From positions 276,634-340,633 of the forward strand of contig NZ_NJAG01000011.1 in the NCBI RefSeq assembly GCF_002872335.1: 64,000 bases of DNA. Reading direction: 5' to 3'. Below, in pieces: positions 46,670-54,829 of this stretch. The position numbers were made by a program, and so were the translations under genes. Position 1 is the stretch's first letter. The number at the start of each line of letters is the position of its first letter. Under the pieces are notes generated by a model that searched no databases, was not told where the DNA came from, and worked only from the letters and a program-made list of their open reading frames with translations. Origin of the DNA: Siphonobacter sp. BAB-5405. Lineage in GTDB: Bacteria > Bacteroidota > Bacteroidia > Cytophagales > Spirosomataceae.

Positions 46670-46940
46670 GGTTTAAGGTTTGATAAAGTTTGAGTGGGTT
46701 TGAATGTTTCACGAGGTTTGACGTTTGCGGGCGTCTGAAGTTTCAGGATAATATCTGATGATTCAGGATAATCTCTGATGATTCAGGCCAAGATGATTAA
46801 TTGTTAAACATTCATTCAAACTTCAAACGTAGCTCCAACCCGTTTGAGGGTATGAACAAGACGACTTAACCATTAAACCTGTCTCAAACCTTATCAAACC
46901 TATATCAAACCCATTCAAACCTATATTCTTATACAAGATT
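46670..46940. repeat. CAAAC-rich tracts with a 20-bp tandem repeat
   Basis: Between holB and hemC. The left side has GTTTGA units (46672-46706) and the right side TCAAACC units (46855-46925), complementary to each other. In the middle, TTCAGGATAATATCTGATGA (46742-46761) is followed by a near copy (46762-46781) and the start of a third. Confidence 0.65.
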
Positions 46941-46944
46941 CACA

Positions 46945-47874
46945 ATGAAAGTTAGAATAGGATCACGCGGATCGAAACTGGCCTTATGGCAGGCCGAATA
47001 CGTAGCCGAACAGCTACGGCAGGGCGGCATGGACCCTGAAATTGTAATTATTGATACCAAAGGCGATAAAATACTGGATCGCTCTCTTTCAAAAATTGGA
47101 TCGAAAGGCGTTTTCACCGAAGAACTGGAAGAACAACTCCGAACCGGTGCCATTGATATTGCCCAGCACTCTGCGAAAGATTTACAGTCTTCCCTGCCAG
47201 ATGATCTGGAAATTCTGGCTTTTACCCCCCGCGAAGCCGTCAACGATGTACTGGTCAGCTTCAATACCGAACTTTCGCTGGAGTCAGGCGAGCCTTTTGT
47301 GGTGGGAACCTCTAGTACGCGTCGGGTAGCTACATTGAAGCGGTATTATCCGCACATCAAAGTGGTAGATATGCGGGGGAATCTGCAAACCCGTCTCGAA
47401 AAACTGAAAAATGGTGCCTGCGATGCCTTGCTGCTGGCTTACGCCGGTGTCCACCGGATGGGCTACGAAGAGTACATTGCCGAACATTTGCCGACGGACG
47501 TCTTCACCCCAGCAGTGGGTCAGGGTAGCGTAGCCATCGAATGTGCCGTGGGTCTCGACGCCACTAAAAAAGCCCGGATTCGGGAATTGCTAAACGACCC
47601 GGTAACGGAAAGCTGCATTCGGGCCGAACGGATCTTCCTGGCAACCTTACAGGGTGGTTGTAGCATTCCGGTTTTTGGTCTGGCTTCTCATTTCAATGGC
47701 CGGGTTAGTCTGACGGCGGGTCTGGTTTCCCTCGATGGTACGCAGGAATTACGCCGTACGGAAATTGCCGATACAGCTCAGGCAAACCTGATGGCTCAAC
47801 GCCTGGCCGATCAGCTGGTGGCTCAGGGCGGTGGCAATATTCTGCGAGAAATCCGGGCGGGCCTGGCTCAATAA
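46945..47874 (+). CDS. hemC: Porphobilinogen deaminase (hydroxymethylbilane synthase)
   Basis: 309 residues, full length. Motifs: 'VRIGSRGSKLALWQAE' at the start, 'SKGVFTEELEEQL', 'HSAKDLQSSLP', 'VGTSSTRRVATL', and 'LATLQGGCSIPV' with the Cys (about residue 239) that binds the dipyrromethane cofactor. It joins four porphobilinogens into hydroxymethylbilane in tetrapyrrole synthesis. No other heme genes lie nearby. Its start is fixed by the conserved N-terminus. Confidence 0.97.
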   Translation: MKVRIGSRGSKLALWQAEYVAEQLRQGGMDPEIVIIDTKGDKILDRSLSKIGSKGVFTEELEEQLRTGAIDIAQHSAKDLQSSLPDDLEILAFTPREAVNDVLVSFNTELSLESGEPFVVGTSSTRRVATLKRYYPHIKVVDMRGNLQTRLEKLKNGACDALLLAYAGVHRMGYEEYIAEHLPTDVFTPAVGQGSVAIECAVGLDATKKARIRELLNDPVTESCIRAERIFLATLQGGCSIPVFGLASHFNGRVSLTAGLVSLDGTQELRRTEIADTAQANLMAQRLADQLVAQGGGNILREIRAGLAQ

Positions 47875-47906
47875 TCCATCACAACGAACTTTTGGAAGCA
47901 TACGTT

Positions 47907-48620
47907 ATGACCTTATCGAACGCTGTTTTGAAGAGCAAATGGATCGGCGTGTTACTGCTTTGTTCCTTTTGTTCCTTCGCTCAAAAACGCGAGAACCTGA
48001 TTACGATTGACACGAAGTACGGCCCCATCCGGCTGATTCTTCACGATCAGACGCCCAAGCACAAGGCTAATTTTCTCAAGCTTACAAAAGAGCACTTCTA
48101 CGACGGTGTACTCTTTCATCGGGTCATTCCAGCCTTTATGATTCAGGGCGGCGACCCAAAATCGAAACAGGCAACGGCGGATGAAATGCTAGGCGACGGC
48201 GATGTCGGCTATACCATTCCAGCGGAGTTTGTACCCGAGCTTTTTCATCAACGCGGAGCCGTTGCCGCCGCCCGCGACAATAACCCGCAGAAAGCGTCGT
48301 CGGGTTGTCAGTTTTACATTGTTCAGGGAAAAACCTACGACGATACTTCGCTCGAAACCCAGGCCCGCCGGGCCGGACGAGTTCTGACCGACGCTCAGAA
48401 ACAGGTGTACAAAACTAAAGGTGGTACTCCCTGGCTGGATGGAAATTACACCGTTTTCGGGCAGGTCATCGAGGGTATGGCGGCCGTAGATAGTATTGCT
48501 GCTCAACCCCGAAACGAAGCTAATCGCCCCGATACGAATGTGGCGATGCTAAAGGTGACTAGTAAAAAAATGCGTAAGAAAAAAATAACTCGACTATACG
48601 GTTACACTTTTCCCAAGTAA
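47907..48620 (+). CDS. Exported peptidyl-prolyl isomerase (cyclophilin)
   Basis: 237 residues from the ATG at 47907, giving a signal peptide (MTLSNAVLKSKWIGVLLLCSFCSFAQ); a TTG at 47892 adds five residues. The cyclophilin domain shows 'LITIDTKYGPIRLIL', 'FYDGVLFHRVIPAFMIQGGDP' (catalytic Arg), 'SSGCQFYIVQG' and 'WLDGNYTVFGQVIEGM'. An extra 'TSLETQARRAGRVLTDAQKQVYKTKGG' insertion precedes the last part, as in Bacteroidetes secreted cyclophilins. Likely a periplasmic folding catalyst. Confidence 0.92.
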   Translation: MTLSNAVLKSKWIGVLLLCSFCSFAQKRENLITIDTKYGPIRLILHDQTPKHKANFLKLTKEHFYDGVLFHRVIPAFMIQGGDPKSKQATADEMLGDGDVGYTIPAEFVPELFHQRGAVAAARDNNPQKASSGCQFYIVQGKTYDDTSLETQARRAGRVLTDAQKQVYKTKGGTPWLDGNYTVFGQVIEGMAAVDSIAAQPRNEANRPDTNVAMLKVTSKKMRKKKITRLYGYTFPK

Positions 48621-48626
48621 GTCTTC

Positions 48627-48634
48627 TACTTTTG
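48627..48634 (+). promoter_or_regulatory. Putative -7 box of RmlD-like gene
   Basis: TACTTTTG, an exact TAnnTTTG, directly after the cyclophilin stop; predicted leader about 27 bases to the ATG at 48668. Confidence 0.5.
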
Positions 48635-48667
48635 TACACCGCCACTCCTATCTATTCTTTCTTCGTC

Positions 48668-49582
48668 ATGACGCCTAAAAAAATATTGATTACCGGCACG
48701 AACGGTCTGCTTGGTCAGAAACTCATTACTCTCTTACATCAAAATCCCGACATTCAACTGATTGCTACGGCTCGTGGAGCCAATCGTCTGCCCTTTACGG
48801 ATGGCTACGAGTACCACGAAATGGACATTACCGATCCAGCTCAGGTAGCTATCGTCATGGAAACGGTACGCCCCGATGCCGTCATTCATGCCGCAGCGAT
48901 GACCAACGTGGACCAGTGCGAATTCGAAAAAGAGCTGTGCTGGAAAATGAATGTACTGGCGGTAGAATACCTCGTCGAAGCCTGTCAGAACTACGATACG
49001 TTCCTCTGCCACGTTTCCACGGACTTCATTTTTGACGGCGTCAACGGGCCTTATCCTGAAGAGGCTCAACCCAGTCCGCTAAGCTTCTATGGCTGGAGCA
49101 AGTACGCCGCCGAAGAAGTCGTAAAACGTTCCAACATTCGCTGGGCGATTGCCCGTACGGTGCTGGTGTACGGCATCGCGGCGGACATGAGCCGGAGCAA
49201 TATTATCCTCTGGGTGAAAAAATCACTCCAAGAAGGCAAAACCATCAAGGTGGTTACGGATCAGTTCCGTTCACCGACGCTGGCCGAAGACCTGGCGATG
49301 GGTTGCTGGCTGATTGCCAAACAGGAAGCCCTGGGCATTTTCAACATTTCCGGTAAGGAAGTGATGACGCCCTACGAGATGGCCATAGCCACCGCGGAGT
49401 ATTTCAATCTCGATAAATCACTCATTACTGAAGCCGATTCGAGCACCTTTACGCAACCCGCCAAGCGTCCGCCGCGGACGGGTTTCATTCTCGACAAAGC
49501 TCGCAACGTACTAGGTTACGAACCGCATAGCTTCACGGAAGGAATCGCCATTCTGGCGGAACAGGTGGCTGAACGCGTATAA
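48668..49582 (+). CDS. RmlD-like NAD(P)-dependent sugar reductase
   Basis: 304 residues from the ATG at 48668. An extended SDR of the RmlD type: 'KILITGTNGLLGQKL' (nucleotide binding), 'AVIHAAAMTNVDQCE', 'STDFIFDGVNGPYPEE', and catalytic Tyr-x3-Lys in 'YGWSKYAAE'. RmlD reduces dTDP-4-keto-rhamnose; without rmlABC nearby, the real substrate (sugar or polysaccharide precursor) is uncertain. An upstream in-frame ATG at 48632 is rejected because it would extend into the promoter region. Confidence 0.85.
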   Translation: MTPKKILITGTNGLLGQKLITLLHQNPDIQLIATARGANRLPFTDGYEYHEMDITDPAQVAIVMETVRPDAVIHAAAMTNVDQCEFEKELCWKMNVLAVEYLVEACQNYDTFLCHVSTDFIFDGVNGPYPEEAQPSPLSFYGWSKYAAEEVVKRSNIRWAIARTVLVYGIAADMSRSNIILWVKKSLQEGKTIKVVTDQFRSPTLAEDLAMGCWLIAKQEALGIFNISGKEVMTPYEMAIATAEYFNLDKSLITEADSSTFTQPAKRPPRTGFILDKARNVLGYEPHSFTEGIAILAEQVAERV

Positions 49583-49598
49583 GGCCTTTTAGAGTTTG

Positions 49599-49635
49599 GA
49601 ACGCGGACGGAACCATTCGTCCGCGTTCTTTTTTT
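49599..49635 (+). terminator. Terminator after RmlD-like gene
   Basis: GAACGCGGACG and CGTCCGCGTTC (11 bp, 8-base loop) then seven T. The T-tract ends 7 bases before the pabB ATG. Confidence 0.9.
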
Positions 49636-49642
49636 GTATGCC

Positions 49643-50644
49643 ATGAAATCCCTGGAAGAGCAACTCAATACGTACGGACGCGAACGGCGTCCCTGCCTCT
49701 TCATTCTTGACTTTGAAAATCAGTACCCGCTGATCTGGCCGCTGGACGACGTACCGGAGGCAGACGTCTGGTACGATCTAAACGGTCGGACTAACGTTTC
49801 TGCCGAACCTACTGTTTCAACTGGTTTTTCGTTTACAAAAGAGCCCCTGCCTTTCGCGGCATTCGAAGAAAAATTCAGGTACGTTCATCAGGAGTTGAAA
49901 AATGGAAATTCCTTTTTAACCAACCTGACCGCCCGTACCCGCGTTCATACTTCACTGGGTTTTCAGGACATTTTTCAGCGAAGTAAGGCTCGCTACAAGC
50001 TCTGGCTTTCGAAATCGCTCTTAGAAAAAGCCGGGCCGCCTTTTCAGAAGGAAGTACTCTGTTTTTCTCCCGAAATCTTCGTTCGTATTCAGGACGGGTT
50101 GATTTCCAGTCACCCCATGAAGGGTACGCTGGATGCTTCCCTCCCCAACGCCCGTGAACAGCTACTGGCCGACGCGAAGGAACGCTTTGAGCACGCCACC
50201 ATTGTCGATTTGATTCGCAACGATCTGGCCCAGATTACCACCGAACGCTGGGTCGAACGATTTCGATACGTGGAGGAAGTACCCACGCACGAGAAAACGC
50301 TCTTGCAGGTAAGTTCTGAAATCAAGGGTCGTTTACCCGAAGACTGGCAGAGCCAGCTCGGTACGCTGCTTTTGAAAGTATTGCCCGCCGGTTCCATCAC
50401 GGGAGCTCCCAAGCCCAAAACCGTAGAAATTATCCAGCAGGCCGAACAGGAACCCCGCGGCTACTATACCGGAATTGTAGGCCTTTTTGACGGCGAAAAT
50501 CTGGATTCCGGCGTATTGATTCGTTTTCTGGAACAGACTAATGACGGTACGTTCTTCCGTTCCGGCGGCGGTATTACTTTTCTGAGTGAAGCCGAAAAAG
50601 AGTACCAGGAACTGATTGATAAGGTGTATCTGCCTTTTTCGTAA
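49643..50644 (+). CDS. pabB: Aminodeoxychorismate synthase component I
   Basis: 333 residues from the ATG at 49643. The chorismate-binding domain shows 'FLTNLTARTRV', 'PEIFVRIQDGLISSHPMKGTLDA', 'HATIVDLIRNDLAQI', and the signature 'LPAGSITGAPKPKTVEII...PRGYYTGIVGLF'. It aminates chorismate for p-aminobenzoate and folate synthesis. It lacks the N-terminal TrpE lobe, as do short PabB proteins of Bacteroidetes. The partner pabC follows after 343 bases containing a repeat. Its ATG is unusually close to a terminator. Confidence 0.92.
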   Translation: MKSLEEQLNTYGRERRPCLFILDFENQYPLIWPLDDVPEADVWYDLNGRTNVSAEPTVSTGFSFTKEPLPFAAFEEKFRYVHQELKNGNSFLTNLTARTRVHTSLGFQDIFQRSKARYKLWLSKSLLEKAGPPFQKEVLCFSPEIFVRIQDGLISSHPMKGTLDASLPNAREQLLADAKERFEHATIVDLIRNDLAQITTERWVERFRYVEEVPTHEKTLLQVSSEIKGRLPEDWQSQLGTLLLKVLPAGSITGAPKPKTVEIIQQAEQEPRGYYTGIVGLFDGENLDSGVLIRFLEQTNDGTFFRSGGGITFLSEAEKEYQELIDKVYLPFS

Positions 50645-50987
50645 GAGGTCGTTCATTTATGTCGTCTTCACCAGATAGCATTTCGTCTTGCAAGCCTAGC
50701 TGTTCGGTAGCCCATGAGCCTCTCCACGCCTAACGACAGCCTGCACTAGGCCACCGCATTGCGACTGTCGTAGGTCGCTCCGTTGCTCATGGGCGGGAGA
50801 GGTTTTCTTCTTCTGGCAATAGTTATCAGAAAACAATCGAATATCTACAGGGACGGACCTGTTACTGTCTAAAACAAGTCATTAATTTTAGACATGGTGC
50901 AACGATCAATTCTTCCATTTCATTAATCTACCTACTAATTTTCAAACGCTCAAACATTAAACTTTCAAACCCTCAAACTCCAAACCT
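50645..50987. other. Gene-free region between pabB and pabC
   Basis: 343 bases, with the 127-bp repeat copy A (50681-50807) and CAAAC-type tracts (50940-50985) just upstream of pabC. No gene seen. Confidence 0.7.
50681..50807 (+). repeat. 127-bp structured repeat, copy A
   Basis: Gap-free reverse-complement match to 54651-54777: 117 of 127 bases identical (92%). Internal inverted arms GCCCATGAGC / GCTCATGGGC and CGACAGCC / GACTGTCG suggest a hairpin. Confidence 0.9.
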
Positions 50988-51584
50988 ATGCAATTACTCG
51001 AAACCATCCGCGTAGCCGAGGGCGAACTGGAAAACCTGTTTTACCATCAGCAACGGGTCTACAAAAGCCGAAAAGATTTGTTTGGAGTGACGGATCGCTG
51101 GGATTTGGAAGAGCTAATTTCTGTACCCGATACCCTGGATGCGAAGACCATCTACCGCTGTCGGGTTTTGTACGGAGCGGAAGGAATTGAGCAGGTAGAA
51201 TTTATTCCGTATACGATTCGTGCGATTCAGTCTTTCCAGTTAATGGAAGCCTCAGATTTGAACTATGCTTACAAGTTTGCCGATCGTACGGCTTTGGAGT
51301 CCTTGACGAAAGCGGCTTCGGCGGATGAAATTCTGATCGTGCGAAACGGTCTGCTTACCGATACCAGTTACGCCAATATTGCCCTTTCCGACGGTCAGGA
51401 GTGGTATACGCCTCATCAACCCCTGCTGGAAGGCACGCGGCGGGCGGCTTTACTAGCGAGTGGTCAGTTAATTCCCGAACGCTTATCCGTCGATGATCTG
51501 CGGTACTTTAAGGAAATTCGCTGGTTCAATGCCATGATTCCCTGGGAACTAGCCCCCAGCCTGCCGGTTTCGGCGATTCGCTAA
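50988..51584 (+). CDS. pabC: Aminodeoxychorismate lyase (class IV aminotransferase)
   Basis: 198 residues, short for the class IV fold. 'NYAYKFADR' holds the PLP-binding Lys (about 91). 'ADEILIVRNGLLTDTSYANIAL' and 'PLLEGTRRAALL' are the conserved family segments. It makes p-aminobenzoate from aminodeoxychorismate. Linkage to pabB supports the call. It is convergent with the next gene, stop codons 2 bases apart. Confidence 0.85.
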   Translation: MQLLETIRVAEGELENLFYHQQRVYKSRKDLFGVTDRWDLEELISVPDTLDAKTIYRCRVLYGAEGIEQVEFIPYTIRAIQSFQLMEASDLNYAYKFADRTALESLTKAASADEILIVRNGLLTDTSYANIALSDGQEWYTPHQPLLEGTRRAALLASGQLIPERLSVDDLRYFKEIRWFNAMIPWELAPSLPVSAIR

Positions 51585-51586
51585 GC

Positions 51587-52360
51587 TTACTTTCTACGTT
51601 TGGGTTCGTAGATGATCCGAATGAACGAACTAACCGGAGCTTTGTGCGTCAGGGAGATACTGCTCACCAACCCAACCAATAGATTCTTCTTCAAAGCAAA
51701 CCGTACCTGCGGCCGCAGGATATGCTCGGCGGGGTCATTGTACCATTCCGCCCCGACAAAGGCCTTACCCACGACGTAATGCACGGCCAGGTTTACCTGA
51801 TACCCCGTAGATCGCAGCGACTGTCCTGCCTGCTTCTCGCCACCCCAGGCCGTGTACAAAAGCGTATGTACGTGCGAGCCCCAGCGTTTCGCGGCTACGG
51901 CGAAGGGAAATCCGCATTCGGCGGAGATGCCCCGTTGCAGTTCCAGCTCGTTGGTATAGCCTACCGCCAATGAAGTTTGCCAGCGTTCGATCACGGCGTA
52001 GGTCCATTGTACGGAGGTTTTCAGGCTTTGTACGGAAACGGTTGAACGCCGTCCGTCTTCAAATTGCGGTTTTTGTACCTGAAAGGGAATTTCCACTTCC
52101 AGCCCTAGCCGATTGATGGGTGCAAATTCGTATTCAATGAACGGGTGCCACTGCGAAACGCCCGCCTTTCGCTGAAAACTGGTTCCTACGTTCCACTCCC
52201 GCTCGCCTTTACGGGCTCCGAGGTCGCGTACCAAGTCCAGATACAGGGGTTCGGCGTGGGAAATTTTGACGGGCTTTACGGGCGGTGCAACCTGCGTCGT
52301 ATCCTGAGCAACGGCGGTGCAGACTTTCCCGCAAAGAACAATAAGCAGTAGATATTTCAT
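51587..52360 (-). CDS. Outer-membrane protein of a two-component operon, unknown
   Basis: 257 residues with a signal peptide (MKYLLLIVLCGKVCTAVAQ). After it comes 'HAEPLYLDLVRDLGARKGEREWNVG', a highly conserved-looking motif (about residues 35-59), then beta-strand-rich sequence ('HPFIEYEFAPINRLGLEVEIPF', 'VHYVVGKAFVGAEWYND'). Probably an outer-membrane barrel or periplasmic beta protein. It is last in a minus-strand operon with a response regulator and histidine kinase, so it may be the output or sensing partner (inference). Family not recognised by name. Confidence 0.75.
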   Translation of the reverse strand: MKYLLLIVLCGKVCTAVAQDTTQVAPPVKPVKISHAEPLYLDLVRDLGARKGEREWNVGTSFQRKAGVSQWHPFIEYEFAPINRLGLEVEIPFQVQKPQFEDGRRSTVSVQSLKTSVQWTYAVIERWQTSLAVGYTNELELQRGISAECGFPFAVAAKRWGSHVHTLLYTAWGGEKQAGQSLRSTGYQVNLAVHYVVGKAFVGAEWYNDPAEHILRPQVRFALKKNLLVGLVSSISLTHKAPVSSFIRIIYEPKRRK

Positions 52361-52379
52361 GGCTTTGTGAACGATTACG

Positions 52380-53675
52380 TCACAAAGCTCCGGAGTCTTT
52401 CTGGAAGGAATCTGGAATAAACTGAATCGTAATCTGAAACTGATGGTCAGTAGTTTCGATCACGGGCGTGTAGTGATACGCCTCACAAATGGACTTGACA
52501 ATTGCCAAACCCAGCCCCAGGGATTGCCGCTGAGGACTTTCCTTAACAAAGCGTTCGAACAGGGCTTCGGTTTTACCCGTAATGGGTCGGGCCGTATTGG
52601 CAATACTGAGCTTTTGATCGCTTACATGAATTTGTACGGATCCGTTTTCCGTCGCATGCAACATCGCATTTCGGACCAGATTCCGAACCAGAATTTCAAT
52701 CAGATGCACATTCGCCCGTACCTGCATTGTTTCATCCAGTTGCAGATCAAGCTGTAATTCCTTTTCCTCGCTGAGGTATTCGTACTCCCCTACCAGTCGT
52801 CGTACGATGGGAGCTACTGCCACATTTTCAACATCAGCATACTGCTGATTACTGATTTTGGTCATTAGCAACAGGGCTTTATTTAGGGCTGACAAACGTT
52901 CGAGTTGTTCGGTCAGCAGGCCCAGAGCCCGGGCGTCTTTTTCCTGCAAATCCGGGTTTTGGATCAGTTCTTCGGCCTGGTGCAAAGCGATGGCAAGCGG
53001 CGTCTGGATTTCGTGCGAGGCATTCTCCACAAACTGCTTCTGCTGCTGGTACGACCGACGGTTGACTTCCGCCAGTGTACTGACCACCTGCGTCAGTTCC
53101 TGAAATTCAAGGATTGTACTCGTCGGTAAGTGCAGGGCATCGGGCTGATCGACCCGAAAGTGTTTCAACTGATCAAGGGTCTGGTAGAAAGGTCGCCATA
53201 AGCGTTTTTGCAGGAGAAAATTCACCAGAAAGCCTAATAAAACCAGGGCGGCACATACCCAGGCCGTACTGTAAGCAATGACTTCGCCCATATCTTCCAG
53301 ATCGAGCAGGGACGCTTCGATGCGGAGGCGGTAGTACTGATCGCGGTGTTTGAACTTGGTTACGAGCTGGCGGTGCGGCTCGTGCTCTTTCTCGATCAGT
53401 TCGTATAATTCAATGTCCTCAAAATGTTCCTTGAGGTGTTTGTACTCTCTTTTGGAAATGGGTTCGATGGTAAAGCCCGCGTACAGGGGTGGGTTTTCCA
53501 CGACGGTCTGCGACTGCACTCCGGCGAGAATTTCAAGTTTCCGGTTCAGCAGTTCCTCATCAATTTCGTCGTGTACTTCCTCACTCACCTGATCATAGAT
53601 GTACAGCCCGCTGATGACCAGAGCCAGTAACAGCAGCAGGGTACTAATCAGCGTACTGCGATTGAGAAGTCTCAT
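52380..53675 (-). CDS. Sensor histidine kinase
   Basis: 431 residues. Two membrane helices (about 10-27 and 138-157) flank a ~110-residue periplasmic sensor. The HisKA helix has H221 in 'FVENASHEIQTPLAIA', and the ATPase domain shows N-box 'LVRNLVRNAMLHA', and the G-box 'SLGLGLAIVKSICEAY'. It should autophosphorylate and pass phosphate to the regulator encoded 2 bases upstream. It resembles the CusS/QseC-like class. Signal unknown. Confidence 0.94.
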   Translation of the reverse strand: MRLLNRSTLISTLLLLLALVISGLYIYDQVSEEVHDEIDEELLNRKLEILAGVQSQTVVENPPLYAGFTIEPISKREYKHLKEHFEDIELYELIEKEHEPHRQLVTKFKHRDQYYRLRIEASLLDLEDMGEVIAYSTAWVCAALVLLGFLVNFLLQKRLWRPFYQTLDQLKHFRVDQPDALHLPTSTILEFQELTQVVSTLAEVNRRSYQQQKQFVENASHEIQTPLAIALHQAEELIQNPDLQEKDARALGLLTEQLERLSALNKALLLMTKISNQQYADVENVAVAPIVRRLVGEYEYLSEEKELQLDLQLDETMQVRANVHLIEILVRNLVRNAMLHATENGSVQIHVSDQKLSIANTARPITGKTEALFERFVKESPQRQSLGLGLAIVKSICEAYHYTPVIETTDHQFQITIQFIPDSFQKDSGAL

Positions 53676-53677
53676 AC

Positions 53678-54355
53678 TCAGTGGGGAGAAAACTTGTAGC
53701 CGATGCCGTATACCGTTTGAATGGTTAGTTCGTAGCCAACCTGACTGAACCGTTTGCGGAGATTTTTAATCTGGGAATAAATAAAATCGTAGGAATCCGA
53801 CTGATCGGAGTTATCCCCCCAGACGTGCTCGGCCAGGGCTGATTTCTTGATTACGCGGTTTTGATTGGTTACAAAAACCATCAGTAGGTCATATTCCTTG
53901 CGGTTGAGCAATACTTCTTCCCCGTTGAAAAAAACCGTTCGGGCCTCCGTATCAATCGTTAATGAACCGACCTGCATGGTATCTGAGCCTTCGAATTTCA
54001 ACCGCCGCAGTACCGACTTCAGCCGGGCATTCAGTTCCGATAAATGAAAGGGTTTGGGCAGGTAGTCGTCGGCTCCGAGGTCCAGTCCGGTCAGTTTATC
54101 CTCCAGCGAATCTTTGGCCGAGATCACAATGGCTCCGGTGGATTTATGGCTTTCCTTGAGTTGTCGCAGCAAGTCCAGTCCACTCCCACCGGGCAACATA
54201 ATGTCGATCAGTACGCAATCGTACGCGTACAAGGCCAGCTTTTCTTCGGCTTCGTCGTAGGTAGTCGCCAGCTCGCATACGTGACCCTCTTCGCCCAAAA
54301 AGCGGGAAATGGTCTCGTATAATCCGGGTTCGTCTTCAATCAATAGAATTTTCAT
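53678..54355 (-). CDS. OmpR-family response regulator
   Basis: 225 residues from the ATG at 54355 (MKILLIEDEPGLYET); an upstream start at 54376 adds seven residues not typical of receivers. The receiver domain has E7-D8, phospho-acceptor D51 ('VLIDIMLPG'), and the conserved Lys in 'DDYLPKPF'. The winged-helix output shows 'LLNRKEYDLLMVFVTNQNRVIKKSALAEHVWG' and 'IQTVYGIGYKF'. It is 2 bases from the kinase gene, first of the operon. Confidence 0.95.
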   Translation of the reverse strand: MKILLIEDEPGLYETISRFLGEEGHVCELATTYDEAEEKLALYAYDCVLIDIMLPGGSGLDLLRQLKESHKSTGAIVISAKDSLEDKLTGLDLGADDYLPKPFHLSELNARLKSVLRRLKFEGSDTMQVGSLTIDTEARTVFFNGEEVLLNRKEYDLLMVFVTNQNRVIKKSALAEHVWGDNSDQSDSYDFIYSQIKNLRKRFSQVGYELTIQTVYGIGYKFSPH

Positions 54356-54829
54356 GAGGCTTCGGAAAAGTACCAAAGTACGCGTTTAATTCTGGAAAGA
54401 ATCTGAAATTTGCCCCGCACCGGATAAGGCTTCGCCAAAGGTTTTAGGGTCTTTGGCATAGACTTATTCTGGTTAGAGATGTAAAATGATAGTTTCATTC
54501 GTACGTACTTCGTCCCGCAAACATGGCTGATTTTTTAGTCCGTATGCATTCCATGCGGGGTTCGGCTTTATGCCGCCCATGAAGGTTTTCGACTGTATTT
54601 TAATACCTATGAAACATCAACCAACCAGCCAACAGCTAGTATTTGAAGATGAAAACCCCTCCCGCCCATGAGCAGCGGAACGACCTACGACAGCCGCAAT
54701 GCGGTGGCATCGTGCAGGCTGTCGTTAGGCGTGGAGAGGCTCATGGGCTACCGAACAGCCGTGCTTGCAGGACGAAACCCCGACTGAATGTTGCAACTAA
54801 CGTCGATAAATTATAATTAACCTCAACCC
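54356..54829. other. Gene-free region with repeat copy B
   Basis: 474 bases between the divergent response-regulator and PlsC-like genes. Contains a small hairpin around 54545-54590 (GCATTCCATGCGGGG / GCCGCCCATG) and the 127-bp repeat at 54651-54777. No gene seen. Confidence 0.7.
54651..54777 (-). repeat. 127-bp structured repeat, copy B
   Basis: Inverted copy of 50681-50807, 92% identical with no gaps. Together the copies bracket pabC, the outer-membrane protein and the two-component genes (about 3.8 kb). Confidence 0.9.

Noticed and set aside
46742..46787. Possible CRISPR-like tandem repeat
   Set aside because: Units are adjacent with no spacers and only two and a half copies; no cas genes.
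50681..54777. Insertion sequence or composite transposon between the 127-bp repeats
   Set aside because: No transposase or integrase inside; the contents are ordinary native genes with matching codon use.
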